A stretch of DNA of 64,000 bases from JdFR-22 sp964534325 (GTDB lineage Archaea > Halobacteriota > Archaeoglobi > Archaeoglobales > Archaeoglobaceae). Below, piece after piece: positions 33,842-42,075 of this stretch. The notes beneath the pieces are model-generated. The model had not been told where the DNA came from. It searched no databases and worked only from the letters and a program-made list of their open reading frames with translations. Made by a program: the position numbers and the translations under genes. Every line of letters begins with the position of its first letter. Positions within the stretch are counted from its first letter, which is position 1. Location: NCBI GenBank assembly GCA_964534325.1, contig CAZHOR010000002.1:130787-194786 (forward strand). The letters run 5' to 3'.

Positions 33842-35836
33842 ATGGAGATAGATTTGTTACAACAGATCATCATTATATTCGGCTTATCTGTTGCGGTAGT
33901 ATATACCTTCAACCGGTTGAGATTGCCAACTATTGTGGGTTTTATTCTTACAGGTGTTCTGATGGGGCCTTACGGGCTGGAGTTAATAAAGATGGCTCAG
34001 GTGGAGAGCCTGGCCGAGTTAGGCGTAATTTTGCTTTTGTTCACCATCGGCATCGAGTTCTCTCTGGAGAAATTGTCCAGTATGAAGAAGTCCGTCCTTT
34101 TAGGAGGAGGGGCTCAGGTGGCAATCACTGTTCTGGCCGGATTTGCTATAGCTCAGTACCTGGGGAGGCCTGTAGGCGAATCTGTGTTCATTGGTTTTCT
34201 ATTATCGCTGAGCAGCACGGCGATCGTCTTGAAGACGTTCCAGGAAAGAGCGGAGCTTGAGACTCCCCATGGTCACGTTAGTTTGGGGATACTGATATTT
34301 CAGGATGTAGTTATTGTATTGATGATATTGTTCACCCCCATGCTGGCTGGTGAGGTGGATAATTTTGGTTACTCTATGCTGCAGCTTCTGGTCAAAGGTA
34401 TAGGCATCATTTTGCTGGTTATAATAAGTGCGAGATGGGTTGTTCCCTTCATACTGTTCCAGATAGCCAAGACGAGGAGCCGGGAGCTCTTTTTACTGAC
34501 TATCATTGTAATAGGGCTATCAATTGCATGGGTCACCTCCAGTTTTGGCCTTTCTCTTGCGCTGGGAGCTTTTCTGGCAGGTCTGATAATCTCGGAATCG
34601 GAGTACAGTCACCAGGTAATGGATGATATATTACCCTTCCGTGACGTATTCTTGAGCTTCTTCTTCATCTCCATCGGCACTTTGCTGAACGTCACCTATT
34701 TTTATCAGAATCTTCCCCTTATTCTGCTGATATTTGCTGGAGTACTGGTGATCAAGACCATAATGGTCGGATCAGCTGCAAGTTTGCTGGGATACCCAAT
34801 GAGAACAGTTATTCTGGTTGCCCTAACACTGAGCCAGATAGGGGAGTTCTCATTCGTTTTATCTCGAAGCGGTGTAGAGTACGGCTTATTAACCGATAGC
34901 ATGTATCAACTATTCTTATCAACTTCTGTGCTGACTATGGCAGTCACACCACTTATTATCTCCATTGCACCCCGTTTCTCTGATCACTTTTTGAGGTTGC
35001 CCCTACCCATACCCGACAGCTTGAAAATGGAGAGTTACGATAGGGATGAACCTCCAAAGGTAAGCAAAAAAGACCACTTGATCATTGTGGGATACGGCAT
35101 GAGTGGGAAACATCTCGCCCAGGCTGCCAGGGCAGGAGACATACCTTATATCATTATTGAAATGAATCCGGAAACGGTGAGGAGGGAGAGGGCGAGAGGC
35201 GAACCCATATATTACGGTGATGCTACAAGAGAGTCTGTTCTGGAAATGGCTAACATCAGGGATGCCAGGTCTATGGTAGTAGTTATAAACGACCCTACCG
35301 CCACCAGAAGGATTGTAGAGCTTGCCCGGTCTTTGAACCAGGCACTCCATATTATAGCCAGAACAAGGTTTGTAAAGGAAGTTAACCCTCTGTACCAGTT
35401 AGGGGCTGATGAAGTCATACCTGAAGAGTTCGAAACCTCTGTAGAGATCTTCACCAGAGTCTTGAGAAAGTATCTGGTCCCCAGAGACGAGATCGATAAA
35501 CTGATAGCGGAGATAAGGTCCGACAGGTACGAGATGTTCAGAACTCCATCGGAAGAAGGGTTCACTGACTTGAGAGCCCTACCCAACGTGGAGGTCAGCA
35601 GCATACGGGTGGAAGAAAATTCGCCTTTATTGGGTAAAACGCTGGCTCAAATAGATTTCAGGAGAAAGCATGAGGTTATGGTTTTGGCCATCAGCCGGGA
35701 CTCGAATATCATCTCCAACCCACATGCGGATACCCAAATACGTCCCAATGATCTACTTATAGTTCTGGGATCACCGGATAAGATAAGTAAGGTAGCAGAA
35801 TTATTTCAAGGGCCACAAGACGAAGCCCACTCATAG
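33842..35836 (+). CDS. Kef-type cation/proton antiporter (CPA2) with RCK domains
   Basis: 664 residues. About 12 membrane segments (residues 1-390) include the antiporter motif SLALGAFLAGLIISESEY. A TrkA-N (RCK) nucleotide-binding domain follows (HLIIVGYGMSGKHLA, with Asp/Glu at IIIEMNP), then a C-terminal TrkA-C domain (PLLGKTLAQIDFRRKH...GSPDKISKV). It probably exports K+ or Na+ in exchange for H+ under NAD(H) control. A fragment of another TrkA-C protein is at base 1. The gene stands alone. Confidence 0.93.
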   Translation: MEIDLLQQIIIIFGLSVAVVYTFNRLRLPTIVGFILTGVLMGPYGLELIKMAQVESLAELGVILLLFTIGIEFSLEKLSSMKKSVLLGGGAQVAITVLAGFAIAQYLGRPVGESVFIGFLLSLSSTAIVLKTFQERAELETPHGHVSLGILIFQDVVIVLMILFTPMLAGEVDNFGYSMLQLLVKGIGIILLVIISARWVVPFILFQIAKTRSRELFLLTIIVIGLSIAWVTSSFGLSLALGAFLAGLIISESEYSHQVMDDILPFRDVFLSFFFISIGTLLNVTYFYQNLPLILLIFAGVLVIKTIMVGSAASLLGYPMRTVILVALTLSQIGEFSFVLSRSGVEYGLLTDSMYQLFLSTSVLTMAVTPLIISIAPRFSDHFLRLPLPIPDSLKMESYDRDEPPKVSKKDHLIIVGYGMSGKHLAQAARAGDIPYIIIEMNPETVRRERARGEPIYYGDATRESVLEMANIRDARSMVVVINDPTATRRIVELARSLNQALHIIARTRFVKEVNPLYQLGADEVIPEEFETSVEIFTRVLRKYLVPRDEIDKLIAEIRSDRYEMFRTPSEEGFTDLRALPNVEVSSIRVEENSPLLGKTLAQIDFRRKHEVMVLAISRDSNIISNPHADTQIRPNDLLIVLGSPDKISKVAELFQGPQDEAHS

Positions 35837-35995
35837 GACAATCAATAAAGTCCTATCTGAACAGGTTGGAAACAGAACGGAGAACGGAGTTTCAAAACAT
35901 AAAAATACGAATCCATATAACACTAATCAACGAAAAAATTAATAACAGAAATACAGCACCTTAAATGAGATTTGGGATTTAATCTGGATTTACGG

Positions 35996-36068
35996 GCCGC
36001 CGTGGCTCAGCTGGCAGAGCGAGTGATTTGTAATCACTAGGTCCCGGGTTCAAGTCCCGGCGGCGGCT
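35996..36068 (+). tRNA. tRNA-Thr (anticodon TGT)
   Basis: The cloverleaf folds fully: acceptor GCCGCCG/CGGCGGC, D arm GCTC...GAGC, anticodon stem AGTGA/TCACT with loop TTTGTAA (anticodon TGT), and T arm CCGGG-TTCAAGT-CCCGG. The discriminator is T and CCA is not encoded. There is no intron. No integrase or duplicated tRNA end lies nearby. Confidence 0.97.
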
Positions 36069-36164
36069 TAACTATTGTACCTGAACCTTCCCAGGGAATA
36101 ACCACCTCTGTTAAGCTGGTCTTACCTGGTTTTTTACAATATTATACTATTACACCTTTATACT

Positions 36165-36416
36165 TTACATTTTTACGCTTTTAGCTCCGTCAATCAGCTT
36201 TCTGGCGGCGTCGTTATCCAGTGTTATCTGGATCTCTTTTCTATCGTTCCACAGTTTTATCATAATACCGTTCTCCACTACGTTTGTCTCGATCCCTTCC
36301 AGATTTTCGGAGAACTGGGTGCAGTAAGAAGCCAGGTAGTCTTTGATGTCCATGAAAAGCCAGGAATTCCGCTTCCTCTCCAAACCCTGCTCATAACAAA
36401 CCTTTACATCCTCCAT
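36165..36416 (-). CDS. Small protein of unknown function
   Basis: 83 residues from ATG 36416, which follows gggtgaaa; in-frame ATGs further upstream (36449, 36485) lie in or near the promoter. Two cysteines and DIKDYLASYCTQFSENLEGIET are followed by strands (GIMIKLWNDRKEIQITLDND). It is divergent from a small AbrB-like gene and shares its TATA region, which suggests joint control by that regulator. No family recognised. Confidence 0.65.
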   Translation of the reverse strand: MEDVKVCYEQGLERKRNSWLFMDIKDYLASYCTQFSENLEGIETNVVENGIMIKLWNDRKEIQITLDNDAARKLIDGAKSVKM

Positions 36417-36459
36417 ACATTTTTCACCCAATTTACTCAATATGTACATTATGTACGAT

Positions 36460-36472
36460 AAGTATAAATAGT
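36460..36472. promoter_or_regulatory. Shared TATA region of a divergent pair
   Basis: agtataaatagtt reads as a TATA element in both directions (tataaata / tatttata). It is about 29 nt from the leaderless ATG at 36495 and about 50 nt from the ATG at 36416. Confidence 0.55.
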
Positions 36473-36494
36473 TTATCCTACTCAATTGAATAAT

Positions 36495-36653
36495 ATGGGT
36501 AAGGTTCTGGGAATCTCCAAGATCTCCAAGAACAACAAGATAACGCTGGTAAAGGAAGTGACCTCCAAATTGGGCATTAAGGAGGGAGATCTGTTAATGT
36601 TCGTGGAGGAAGAAGACGGCCGGATCTACATTAGAACCTCCGAGATCAAATGA
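36495..36653 (+). CDS. Small AbrB-type DNA-binding protein
   Basis: 52 residues: KVLGISKISKNNKITLVKEV, then LGIKEGDLLMFVEEEDGRIYI, the swapped-hairpin AbrB pattern. Leaderless start at 36495, set by the TATA element at 36463. It probably represses its own and the divergent promoter. It differs from the AbrB protein at 18694. Confidence 0.75.
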   Translation: MGKVLGISKISKNNKITLVKEVTSKLGIKEGDLLMFVEEEDGRIYIRTSEIK

Positions 36654-36791
36654 ATTAGTTGTTGGTGAAATTATAAGGGACATCTCCACCGGAAATAAAG
36701 GGGTAATACTGTTACCTGTGATCAAAAGTGAAGATGGAAAAATAGAAGGCAGAAAAATTGTTATGTAAGACGGTGTGGTTTTAACTCAGGA

Positions 36792-37511
36792 GTGTTGCAG
36801 GTGCAGGCTTGGACCAGGTTGGAGCTAATAGATTTTCTGCGGGGTTTTGCTGTCATCCTCATGCTGATATACCATTTCTTCTTCGACATGGAATATTTCG
36901 GTAAGATTTCTCTCAATTCCCCTTTCTGGTTTTTCTTCCCCCGATTTATTGGAGGCACATTCATTTTTGTGGCTGGCATTTCTTTATCCTTGGCAAAAAG
37001 AAAGTATGGAGAACGTTTAACCCGGGAATCGGTGAAAAAAGGAGCAAAATACCTCTTTCTGGGGTTGATCATAACTGCAGTAACCCTGCCCACATCTTGC
37101 TACATAAGGTTTGGGATATTGCATTTCTTTGGGCTGGCAGTGGTCATGGGGAGCTTCTTTGCAGGGTACAGGAAGAGATCGGCTGCAGCTGGCATCACTC
37201 TCTTTATTGCCGGACTGGTTTTGAACCATGTCACCATCAGTGGGGAGTATCTGGTCTGGCTGGGGATAATGCCCTCCAGCTTTTGCTCCCTGGATTATTA
37301 CCCTCTACTTCCCTGGCTGGGAGTAATGCTTATCGGCATATCCGTGGGAAACCAATTCAACCTGAACTTCAGGTTACCTTATCTCCTCAAACCAGTGAAT
37401 TTGTTGGGAAAGAGATCACTCACCATCTACATGGTCCAGCACCCCATTATATTGCTTATAATGCAGCTGTACTACGGTGATGTTATTGACCACATAATGG
37501 CAATGCTTTGA
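36792..37511 (+). CDS. DUF1624-type integral membrane acyltransferase-like protein
   Basis: 239 residues with about 7 membrane segments. The opening RLELIDFLRGFAVILMLIYHFFFD carries the Asp, Arg and His pattern of the heparan-alpha-glucosaminide acetyltransferase/DUF1624 group, and SLTIYMVQHPIILL is the closing segment. It may acetylate a surface sugar or lipid. The start codon is uncertain: GTG 36792, TTG 36795 and GTG 36801 all follow caggag. Confidence 0.82.
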   Translation: MLQVQAWTRLELIDFLRGFAVILMLIYHFFFDMEYFGKISLNSPFWFFFPRFIGGTFIFVAGISLSLAKRKYGERLTRESVKKGAKYLFLGLIITAVTLPTSCYIRFGILHFFGLAVVMGSFFAGYRKRSAAAGITLFIAGLVLNHVTISGEYLVWLGIMPSSFCSLDYYPLLPWLGVMLIGISVGNQFNLNFRLPYLLKPVNLLGKRSLTIYMVQHPIILLIMQLYYGDVIDHIMAML

Positions 37512-37745
37512 ACCTCATTTAATTATACTAAACTTTTATAATTATTTAATTAACTGTAGAACGGATTATAAAAGTTTATGAACCAATTACCAGAACCAAA
37601 ATAGGATTTTGTGAGTTTCAAGAGTTATACGTATTGGCAGTAAAATATTAATAGCTGTAGTGCAGTAGCAATTAGCCGGACAACTAACAACTAAAATAAA
37701 TTAATGAATTTGTAGTATTATAGTGTTGTAGTGGAGGAATAATAA

Positions 37746-37841
37746 ATGAGTAAAGAAGTCTTATACATCATTGCTGCACTGGGAGTATTTGGAATCTATC
37801 TCTCCCTGGTCACCAAGATAGTGCATACTTTATCAGGTTAA
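37746..37841 (+). CDS. Single-span membrane peptide
   Basis: 31 residues: VLYIIAALGVFGIYLSLVTKIVH forms one membrane segment flanked by charge. A good ribosome site (gtggagga) precedes ATG 37746. Too short for family assignment, but start, ribosome site and hydrophobic pattern agree. Confidence 0.45.
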   Translation: MSKEVLYIIAALGVFGIYLSLVTKIVHTLSG

Positions 37842-37911
37842 TTCAATGACTGAGTTGAGGAGACCTCGAAGCACCAGTTCAGGATAGAAGCGGCGACAGC
37901 AGAGCTGATTT

Positions 37912-38028
37912 TCAGGGAAAGCTCATGGGTTGTGATTCGAAGATAGGAACGGCTTCAGGGAGGATTAGAACTATCAAGGCCATAAATGCCAGTATGACGA
38001 TTACTGCCTTCAGGATCGTTCCTAACAT
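37912..38028 (-). CDS. Single-span membrane peptide
   Basis: 38 residues with one membrane segment (LKAVIVILAFMALIVLILPEAVP). A TATA element (aacttttaaa, 38051-38060 on the minus strand) lies about 26 nt before the ATG, which fits a leaderless transcript. It faces the 31-residue peptide. Function unknown. Confidence 0.45.
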   Translation of the reverse strand: MLGTILKAVIVILAFMALIVLILPEAVPIFESQPMSFP

Positions 38029-38207
38029 GAACAGTATAATGATCCAATAGTTTAAAAGTTTTTAACCTGGTCTTGATCCTGACACCTTAAACTTTAAACA
38101 TGACCTCTTGCTACTTCCATGAACCCCCAAATGCTAAGGAACTTGACCAGAGTATGTCTCCTCATTCTGCTTTTAATGAAGACAGTTTCTTTAAGCTCCA
38201 TAAAAGC

Positions 38208-39086
38208 TCAGTACAGTATCTCGCCATCCAGAACTGTCACCGCTTGTCCTCCCAGTTTTACTCTATGGGTTGCATCTACTCTAACCCGGACCACACCACC
38301 GCGATGAGATGCCTGGTACCCTATCAAATCTTCTTTATCCAGCAAATCACTCCAGTAGGGTCCTAAAGAACAGTGGGCAGAACCCGTAACCGGATCCTCA
38401 TTGATACCCACTCCGGGAGCGAAGAATCGGGAAACAAAATCGTAGTGTGGGTCAGTGCTTCTGGCGGTGACTACAACACCTCGAGTATTGACTCCGGATA
38501 ACGCAGAAAAGTCTGGTCGCAAATTAAGTACCGTGTCCTCTTTCTCAACTTCTATGAAGTAGTCGAATGGAGTTCTTCCAGTGTAAGTCGGTTCAAAATC
38601 CATACCAAGAACATCTAAAAGCTCAACGGGCGGTTTTACTGGTTCAGCGGGTTGTGAAGGGAAGTCCATCTCGATCCAGTCGCCACTTTTTTGGGCAGTA
38701 AGTGTGCCGCTCCTGGTGTAGAACACAGCTTTCTGGTCATCACTTAACCGTTCCGTTTCCCACAGTATGTGTGCGCTGGCCAGAGTAGCGTGTCCACACA
38801 AATCCACCTCTACCTGCGGGGTAAACCACCTGAGGTTAAAGCCGAGGTTAAAAGCATCCCTGTGAGGATGCAGGAAAGCGGTCTCTGAAAGATTCATTTC
38901 ACCTGCCACATTGAGCATCCATTCTTCATCCCGCAGCTCCTGCAGAACACATACTCCGGCAGGATTGCCTTTGTATGGTCTGGACGTGAAAGCATCAACC
39001 TGATATATCTTCATGGAACGTAGAATAACTGCAGGATTGCCTTTGTATGGTCTGGACGTGAAAGCATCAACCTGATATATCTTCAT
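38208..39086 (-). CDS. PhzF-family isomerase-like protein with duplicated N terminus
   Basis: The native protein would be 268 residues from Met at 39014 (MKIYQVDAFTSRPYKGNPAG), the typical PhzF opening with the conserved Asp-Ala-Phe and N-P-A-G. Cys/Gly and Asp residues of the epimerase fold appear in DLCGHATLASAH and INEDPVTGSAHC. An exact 72-bp tandem copy of the 5' end adds 24 in-frame residues in front (ending AVILRS), and the TATA near 39108-39114 sits 25 nt before the outer ATG 39086. The current product may therefore carry the extra segment. Substrate unknown. Confidence 0.88.
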   Translation of the reverse strand: MKIYQVDAFTSRPYKGNPAVILRSMKIYQVDAFTSRPYKGNPAGVCVLQELRDEEWMLNVAGEMNLSETAFLHPHRDAFNLGFNLRWFTPQVEVDLCGHATLASAHILWETERLSDDQKAVFYTRSGTLTAQKSGDWIEMDFPSQPAEPVKPPVELLDVLGMDFEPTYTGRTPFDYFIEVEKEDTVLNLRPDFSALSGVNTRGVVVTARSTDPHYDFVSRFFAPGVGINEDPVTGSAHCSLGPYWSDLLDKEDLIGYQASHRGGVVRVRVDATHRVKLGGQAVTVLDGEILY

Positions 39087-39102
39087 GGAACGTAGAATAA
39101 CT
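38959..39102. repeat. Exact 72-bp tandem duplication
   Basis: Copies 38959-39030 and 39031-39102 are identical base for base. The unit is 24 codons, so the reading frame is kept. It covers the start codon and the first 17 codons of phzF. Confidence 0.95.
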
Positions 39103-39191
39103 GCGAAGTATATAGTTTAAATCTTTACTTTTCTTCCTCACATTGACTTGAACACGGAAAACTAAGAAAAATAAAAAATTTTTAAGTTTAA

Positions 39192-40616
39192 CTACGGTAG
39201 AATCATGTTCACTGCGTTCAGAAGGGCGTCGATGAAGGGCTGGGGATAGATACCTATTACTATCACGCCGATGAGGCAGATAACCACTGCCAGTGTGAGT
39301 TCGATGGGCTGTTTGATCCTGATCGCTTTGAGGGGCTCTTCGACATAGATGGCTCTGATAACTCTGGCATAATAAAATACGGATATGACACTGTTTATGA
39401 CACCTGCCAGGGCAAGCAGCCACAGATTGGCTCCAATGGCCGAGGTGAACAGCCAGTATTTACTCCAGAATCCACCCAGGGGTGGGAAACCTGCCAGACT
39501 GAACATGAATATGGTCATTGCCAGGGCCAGTATGGGGGCCCTCTTCCATAACCCATTAAAGTCGTCAACATTTTCTCCCAAACCCTTGAAAGCGGTGAAT
39601 GCCACCACACCAAAAGCTCCTGCTTTCATCAGAGCGTGAGTCAGGATGTGGAATAAAGATGAAGCAATCCCAAGAGGGTTGAATGCTGCCAGACCTATCA
39701 TGGCGTATCCGGCGTGAGCAATGCTGGAGTATGCCAGCATCCTCTTCACGTTCTGCTGCCACAGGGCCACCACATTTCCCAGGGTCATGGTTATAATAGC
39801 TATAACGGCCAGGATCGTTCCCCATTCAACATTGGCCAGGTAGAGACCGATAACGAATACCTGAATAAATATGGCCAGACCCATAGCTTTCGAGCCTGCA
39901 GCGAGGAAAGCTGTAACGCTGGTGGGAGCTCCCTGATAGACGTCAGGAGTCCACATGTGGAAGGGGACGGCGGATATCTTGTAGCCGAACCCGGCTATCA
40001 TCATTCCTAAAGCCAGGAACGCCAGTGGGTTGTTCATGGTAAGGGTTGTGGCTATTGCGGTCAGATGGGTTGTACCGGTCAAACCATAGACCAGACTTAA
40101 ACCATAGAGGATCATTCCGCTGGAAAAAGCACCAAAGAACAGGTACTTGAACCCTGCTTCATTGCTGAACCTGTTCTTCTTGAAGTACGCTGTTAGAGCA
40201 TAAGTGGATATGCTGGCAGTCTCAAAAGCAACATAGAGGGTGATAAGCTCTCTTGCGGAAACAACAACCATCATACCCACTGTAGCTATAAGTAGCAAGG
40301 CGTAGTACTCTCCTACACTATCATTGTAATCTCTCAGGTAATTTATGGAGATCAAGATCACCAGCAGCGTCACTGTCAGGAAGAGAAGTTTCAGCACCCA
40401 GGCATAATAATCGAACACAAACGTGAAGAACTGGGTCTCCACATCCCTGAGTGTGATAACGTAGATCATAGCGATTATGACGCCCGCCAGGCTCAAGTAG
40501 GCAGGCAAATCCTTCTCTTCCTTGGATAGCAACGTGATGGAGACTGCGAGGAACGCAAAGAAGGCCACTACGATTTCTGGATATACTATATTTATCGTCT
40601 CTATCAATTTACACAC
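39192..40616 (-). CDS. fpoN: F420H2 dehydrogenase-like complex, membrane subunit N
   Basis: 474 residues, about 14 membrane segments, homologous to NuoN of complex I. Motifs of the antiporter-like subunits include VAFETASISTYAL near residue 130 and PFHMWTPDVYQGAPTSVTAFLAAGSKAMG, with the ion-channel lysines in segments 7 and 12. It is the last gene of the operon. The start is GTG 40616 or TTG 40607, which lies just after the ggaggtg shared with the fpoM stop. Confidence 0.93.
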   Translation of the reverse strand: MCKLIETINIVYPEIVVAFFAFLAVSITLLSKEEKDLPAYLSLAGVIIAMIYVITLRDVETQFFTFVFDYYAWVLKLLFLTVTLLVILISINYLRDYNDSVGEYYALLLIATVGMMVVVSARELITLYVAFETASISTYALTAYFKKNRFSNEAGFKYLFFGAFSSGMILYGLSLVYGLTGTTHLTAIATTLTMNNPLAFLALGMMIAGFGYKISAVPFHMWTPDVYQGAPTSVTAFLAAGSKAMGLAIFIQVFVIGLYLANVEWGTILAVIAIITMTLGNVVALWQQNVKRMLAYSSIAHAGYAMIGLAAFNPLGIASSLFHILTHALMKAGAFGVVAFTAFKGLGENVDDFNGLWKRAPILALAMTIFMFSLAGFPPLGGFWSKYWLFTSAIGANLWLLALAGVINSVISVFYYARVIRAIYVEEPLKAIRIKQPIELTLAVVICLIGVIVIGIYPQPFIDALLNAVNMILP

Positions 40617-42075
40617 CTCCTATGAGATGTACGAAGTTTACAGTGTAGATGTCTATCATATCCGTTATCAGCTTGGGGTAAACTCCCAGTAGGATTGTAG
40701 CGATCAACAAGATGAACATAGCCGCGAACTCGTGCGCGTGGAGGTCACCGTGGATGTGCAGGTTGGTGTTGAAAGGTCCGAACACCGCCTTCCTCAAAGC
40801 GTAAAGGAAGTATCCAGCGGTCACTATTGCTGCTGGGAACACGAACAAGGCCAGCACGTTAAATGCCTGTAAAGAACCTATGAGCACCGTAAATTCTGCC
40901 ACGAAGGAGCTGGTGAACGGTAATGCCAGTCCTGCGAGGCTTGCCGCGGTCATGAATACGGCCCACATGGGCATTTTATGGGCTACGCCTCCCAAACTGG
41001 GTATGATCCTTGTTCCCGCCTTGTGGTGCAGGCTACCCGCCATCATGAATAACAGGGGTGAAACAGTTCCGTGGGCGAACATCTGGAATGCTGCTCCCGT
41101 CAAAGCGATGGGGGTTAGTGCTGCCGCTCCCAGCAAGACATATCCCATATGTGATACCGACGACAGCGCTATGAGGCTCTTGTAGTCTCTTTGCGCCATG
41201 GCGGCGAACGCTCCATAGAAGATGGAGAATATGGCTATGAGTGCCAGCGGCACAGCATATGTTTGAGTTATGTCCGGGAAGAATGAAAGAGGGATTCTCA
41301 GTAAGCCGTATCCACCCATCTTAAGCAGAATTCCTGCCAGGAGGACACTTCCGCTTGTAGGGGCTTCAACGTGGGCGGCTGGAAGCCATGTATGGAAGGG
41401 CACTACGGGCATTTTGACCATGAAACCGAATACCAGTGCAGCGAAAAGAATGGTAGCCAGACCGGGCTCAACGGTCAGCTTCTGGAAGTCTATGAAATCA
41501 AAGGTGTGGACACCGAACTGCTCCAGATACAGGTAGTGCATGGCAAAGAATGCCAGTATCATTATGACGCTTCCAACGTGAGTATATACAATGAACTTGT
41601 AGCTGGCATAGGTCTTCCGGGGCCCTCCAAATATGGCTATGAGGAAATACATAGGTATAAGGACTATCTCCCAGAACACGAAGAACAGGAACAGATCAAG
41701 GGACATGAAAACTCCTGCTGTGCCCAGACATGTGAGCATCAACAGGCCGTAGAACTGATAATCCCTGCCCGGTTCATCTGTACCGTATATGCATGACGCC
41801 AAAGCCAGTACTGCAGTGAGGATCACCAGGGGAAGGCTCAATCCATCTACTGCCAGATGGTAGGTTATACCCAATGCTGGTATCCACTGTGCTTTCTCCA
41901 CCAGCTGGAACCCTCCGCCGAACCCGAAGATCGTGTAAGCATACAGCGAAGCGGCCAGAGCCAGTATGGAGAAGAATATCGATATGTATCTCCCTGCTCT
42001 GTTATTTCTTGAGATCCATGGAAGTATTGCTCCCAGTAAGAAGAATAATAATATTATACTCAATATTGGAACCAT
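40609..42075 (-). CDS. fpoM: F420H2 dehydrogenase-like complex, membrane subunit M
   Basis: 488 residues, about 14 membrane segments, NuoM family. VVPFHTWLPAAHVEAPTSGSVLLAGILLKMGGYG is the family signature, and the FWEIVLIPMYFLI segment carries the conserved glutamate of the proton channel. It begins one base before the end of fpoL. Part of the proton-pumping arm. Confidence 0.95.
   Translation of the reverse strand: MVPILSIILLFFLLGAILPWISRNNRAGRYISIFFSILALAASLYAYTIFGFGGGFQLVEKAQWIPALGITYHLAVDGLSLPLVILTAVLALASCIYGTDEPGRDYQFYGLLMLTCLGTAGVFMSLDLFLFFVFWEIVLIPMYFLIAIFGGPRKTYASYKFIVYTHVGSVIMILAFFAMHYLYLEQFGVHTFDFIDFQKLTVEPGLATILFAALVFGFMVKMPVVPFHTWLPAAHVEAPTSGSVLLAGILLKMGGYGLLRIPLSFFPDITQTYAVPLALIAIFSIFYGAFAAMAQRDYKSLIALSSVSHMGYVLLGAAALTPIALTGAAFQMFAHGTVSPLLFMMAGSLHHKAGTRIIPSLGGVAHKMPMWAVFMTAASLAGLALPFTSSFVAEFTVLIGSLQAFNVLALFVFPAAIVTAGYFLYALRKAVFGPFNTNLHIHGDLHAHEFAAMFILLIATILLGVYPKLITDMIDIYTVNFVHLIGGV

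Noticed and set aside
35996..36068. Integration site at the tRNA-Thr gene
   Set aside because: No integrase, no repeated tRNA 3' end and no element boundary were found nearby.
36658..36768. A 36-residue protein-like frame (VVGEIIRDISTGNKGVILL at its start) after the AbrB gene
   Set aside because: No start codon in the frame and no ribosome site; may be a remnant or chance.
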